From the IMG/VR virus record IMGVR_UViG_3300017917_000364, positions 1 to 31,315 of that record: a DNA stretch of 31,315 nucleotides; one strand, given 5' to 3'. The position numbers and the translations under genes are program-made. Position 1 is the first letter of the stretch. Each line of letters begins with the position of its first letter. The notes beneath the pieces were generated by a model that worked only from the letters and a program-made list of their open reading frames with translations, had not been told where the DNA came from and did not search any database. Positions 29,332-31,315 of this stretch are shown one piece after another. Source of the stretch: a virus.

Positions 29332-29360
29332 ATTATACGGGATTATTTGACGAATGTCAA
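29332..29360 (-). promoter_or_regulatory. Consensus sigma70 promoter for the dsbA-like to polymerase run
   Basis: Minus strand -35 TTGACA (29355-29360) and -10 TATAAT (29332-29337), both perfect, spacer 17. The -35 box contains the TGA stop of the upstream gene. It likely drives early expression of the replication block. Confidence 0.9.
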
Positions 29361-30061
29361 GCGGGAGCGTTCTGTATTCTATTGCTTATAATAGTATCGA
29401 GTGTTCGAAGCAATGAAAATAACATAACGTCAACATCTTTTTTTGAAATCTTTTTATCAGAATCAAATTGTTGTGAAATTTTAGTTAGTATACTGTCTCT
29501 GGCTCTTTTGGCTTGATTAGTGCCTTCGGCTCCGACATCACCGTATACTTTAACCCAACGGGCACTTCTTTTATTTGCTTTAAGAACTTCAAACCAATCT
29601 TTTAAGTATTTGGTTAGATCTTCTTTTTTTACAAATTCCGTTAATGGAGTCTTAACCCAGGATGCAATGTCCTGTAATGTTTCTTCTCTATTAGTTGCCA
29701 ACGGAGCACTTACTGGAACTGCTTTTAATGTTACTTTGGTATCTGCATGCGGCTTTAACGCATCATAAATTTCCTGCCACGATCCTGGTGCTTTAGGAAA
29801 ACGAATATCTTGTTTTACTGCTCTACTGTACCACTCAGTTGGGGATAGCGGATTACTTTTAGAGCCAAACGATGCTTGTGCTCTGTCAATTTGATATTCT
29901 CTATCTTCAACACTTGCCGCAGTATCTAGTTCAGGCTTTAAAAAATGCATAATAATATTACGCCACTGATCTTCAGTGAATGCCTTTCGTAGAGCATCCA
30001 TTGACTCAATTGCAGGAATTTGAGTCGTAGGCTGTTCAGCAATAAACTCGTAAATCTTCAT
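29357..30061 (-). CDS. Conserved phage protein, unknown function
   Basis: A 234-aa soluble protein coupled to the upstream gene (TAATG). It is largely helical with the segments MDALRKAFTEDQWRNIIMHF, PSWQEIYDALKPHAD-like and LTKYLKDWFEVLKANKRSAR, and ends in a helix (LLRTLDTIISNRI). No signal peptide, no membrane span, no catalytic motif. It starts MKIYEFIAEQ, a short N-terminal motif common in T4-like marine phage structural genes. Its stop is part of the next promoter. A structural or assembly role is possible. Confidence 0.74.
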   Translation of the reverse strand: MKIYEFIAEQPTTQIPAIESMDALRKAFTEDQWRNIIMHFLKPELDTAASVEDREYQIDRAQASFGSKSNPLSPTEWYSRAVKQDIRFPKAPGSWQEIYDALKPHADTKVTLKAVPVSAPLATNREETLQDIASWVKTPLTEFVKKEDLTKYLKDWFEVLKANKRSARWVKVYGDVGAEGTNQAKRARDSILTKISQQFDSDKKISKKDVDVMLFSLLRTLDTIISNRIQNAPA

Positions 30062-31315
30062 TAACGTCTGCCGGGCGGTACTAATGCTACATTCGATGCT
30101 TTTCTTGCGGCCACATCTTGTGCAAATGTTTTTGGCTTAGGTGTTGTTACAAAATTAACATCAGCTGCCTTAGGTGCTGCCTTAGGTGTTGCCTTTGGTG
30201 CGCTAGAACCTTTAAGTTTGCCGGCTGCAATACCGCTGAGTGTATCACCTTTAGCTACAGTATAAACTTCACCACTAGGTAAAGTAAGCTTCTGTCCAAC
30301 ACGTATCATGTTAGGGTCAGAAATATTATTTGCTTTTGCTAAATCTTGTACAGATTTGCTAAACTGTGGAGTCTTTGCAACTGGTGTAGCTTTGATGTCA
30401 GCAGGAGGAGCAACAGGAGTTACTTCTACACCTTTACTAGCATCTGTAGGGGCAGCTGCCGGTGCGTCAGTTGATGCAGCTGGTGCCTGTGCCGGTGCAG
30501 TAGTTGTAGGGAATCCCATACGTTTAGCCAATTGTTGATCAGCTGGATCTGTAAAATAATCTACTGGAGGTTTTGTTCCAGGCATTCTACTAACAATGTA
30601 AGGGTCTTGGCGATTTGCACCGCCTAACCATTTTTCCTGTTCAGGACTAAATTTAAATTCAGTTGCTTCTTTAACGTGTTCTGGTTTGCCCTTGTGTTTG
30701 GTAGATGCGTAATCTTTAGCAGCCTTTTTAGTCATGCCTTTTGCTACTTTAGCAACTTCTGGACTTGCAGCCTTCTCGCCTTTCTTGGCAGCATAAACCA
30801 TGCCCATAAACTTTTGTTGTGCTTTTGATTTAGCTTTTTCTTCTAACTTTTGTGCTAGGCTTTCTTTATAATCTGCAGATTCTACTTTAACACAGTTATC
30901 TACAGTCTTGCCGCCTTTTTTCTTAGTGCCCATGCGCTTGTATCCATCCCAGCAAGCCTTGCCATCGACACCTTTTTGTTTTTCTTCTGCTACATCTTTC
31001 TTCTTATCAGCAACAGCTTTCTTCATTGGCTCTTTCTTATTGCCGTCTTTGTCCATGTCTAAGAAGTCGGGTTTAGCTTTTTTACCTTCGGCCATCTGTG
31101 CGCCAAACTTTAATTCATACTCTAAGTTATGATAAACGGAACCTATGTAGTCAGCGGCTTTGGTAATTTTACTCTGTTGCCATGCTTCTAAGCCCTGTTC
31201 TTCAGAACGACCTTTGAGCATGTCGTGTAATTTAATTGCATACTTGGCAATTTTGTATAGCTCAGAACGAGCCATTTGAATTTCGTGATCCATTTCGGCT
31301 CTAGCCGCTAAATCA
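30061..31315 (-). CDS. LysM/DUF3008-containing structural-like protein (5' end outside window)
   Basis: The frame stays open to the window edge, past an ATG at 31293, so the protein probably starts outside (at least 417 aa here). The helical N-terminal part (MARSELYKIAKYAIKLHDML, KITKAADYIGSVYHNLEYEL) resembles T4-like marine phage proteins. A DUF3008-like block follows: KAKSKAQQKFMGMVYAAKKG and AAKDYASTKHKGKPEHV. An Ala/Pro/Thr linker leads to LysM-like pieces: DLAKANNISDPNMIRVGQKL, then YTVAKGDTLSGIA, in reversed order. LysM binds peptidoglycan, so a virion or cell-wall role is likely. Confidence 0.75.
   Translation of the reverse strand, partial: DLAARAEMDHEIQMARSELYKIAKYAIKLHDMLKGRSEEQGLEAWQQSKITKAADYIGSVYHNLEYELKFGAQMAEGKKAKPDFLDMDKDGNKKEPMKKAVADKKKDVAEEKQKGVDGKACWDGYKRMGTKKKGGKTVDNCVKVESADYKESLAQKLEEKAKSKAQQKFMGMVYAAKKGEKAASPEVAKVAKGMTKKAAKDYASTKHKGKPEHVKEATEFKFSPEQEKWLGGANRQDPYIVSRMPGTKPPVDYFTDPADQQLAKRMGFPTTTAPAQAPAASTDAPAAAPTDASKGVEVTPVAPPADIKATPVAKTPQFSKSVQDLAKANNISDPNMIRVGQKLTLPSGEVYTVAKGDTLSGIAAGKLKGSSAPKATPKAAPKAADVNFVTTPKPKTFAQDVAARKASNVALVPPGRR

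Overview
This window is part of the genome of a tailed, T4-related (myovirus-type) bacteriophage, most likely marine. It carries a T4-type family B DNA polymerase (gp43-like, 897 aa, with a clamp-binding C-terminus), a gp45-like sliding clamp, a T4 RNase H/FEN-type 5' nuclease, a DsbA-like DNA-binding protein, a tail fibre and T4 late-promoter-like octamers. Many of the small conserved genes (for example at 7456-8617, 11182-11861 and 21064-22510) look, from memory, like genes of T4-like cyanophages and pelagiphages; that is not a database result. The DNA is AT-rich and tightly packed. Start and stop codons usually overlap (ATGA, TAATG, GTGA, TTGA), and no gene-free stretch exceeds about 120 bases. 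I see no tRNA, rRNA, IS element or CRISPR array.

Layout. (1) 1-5747 is an accessory island next to a tail fibre. It holds a desaturase-sulfotransferase pair on the plus strand and a convergent four-gene minus-strand operon: glutamine-dependent asparagine synthetase, radical SAM/SPASM, 2OG-Fe(II) oxygenase, unknown. A divergent pair of late-like promoters sits at about 4710-4727, followed by two plus-strand unknowns. (2) 5748-8617 holds the tail fibre under its own late promoter and four small conserved phage genes. (3) 8617-11089 holds a VWA-metallopeptidase and a MoxR-type AAA ATPase, separated by an intrinsic terminator and a strong sigma70 promoter. (4) 11182-16890 is a run of overlapping genes with the 5' nuclease, QueE and FolE. 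(5) 16961-21315 holds small metabolic genes (HIT, phosphoribosyltransferase, cupin, glycosyltransferase). (6) 21330-24397 holds a QueD-like protein, conserved unknowns, a DpdA-like transglycosylase and a membrane protein. (7) 24397-29299 is the replication block: clamp, epimerase, a 36-aa microprotein, polymerase, membrane protein and DsbA-like. (8) 29357-31315 has an unknown protein and a LysM/DUF3008-type structural-like protein cut by the window edge.

How it fits together. FolE, QueD and QueE make the 7-deazaguanine precursor CDG from GTP, and DpdA-type transglycosylases put 7-deazaguanines into DNA. The window therefore encodes most of a DNA hypermodification pathway that could shield the genome from host nucleases; no QueC is present here. 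Early or replication genes are served by near-consensus sigma70 promoters, five of six with a 17-nt spacer, often starting right at the stop codon of the upstream gene. Fibre and accessory genes have T4-late-type elements. The polymerase leader carries a 5-bp-stem, 8-nt-loop hairpin next to the Shine-Dalgarno, matching the layout of the T4 gene 43 translational operator.
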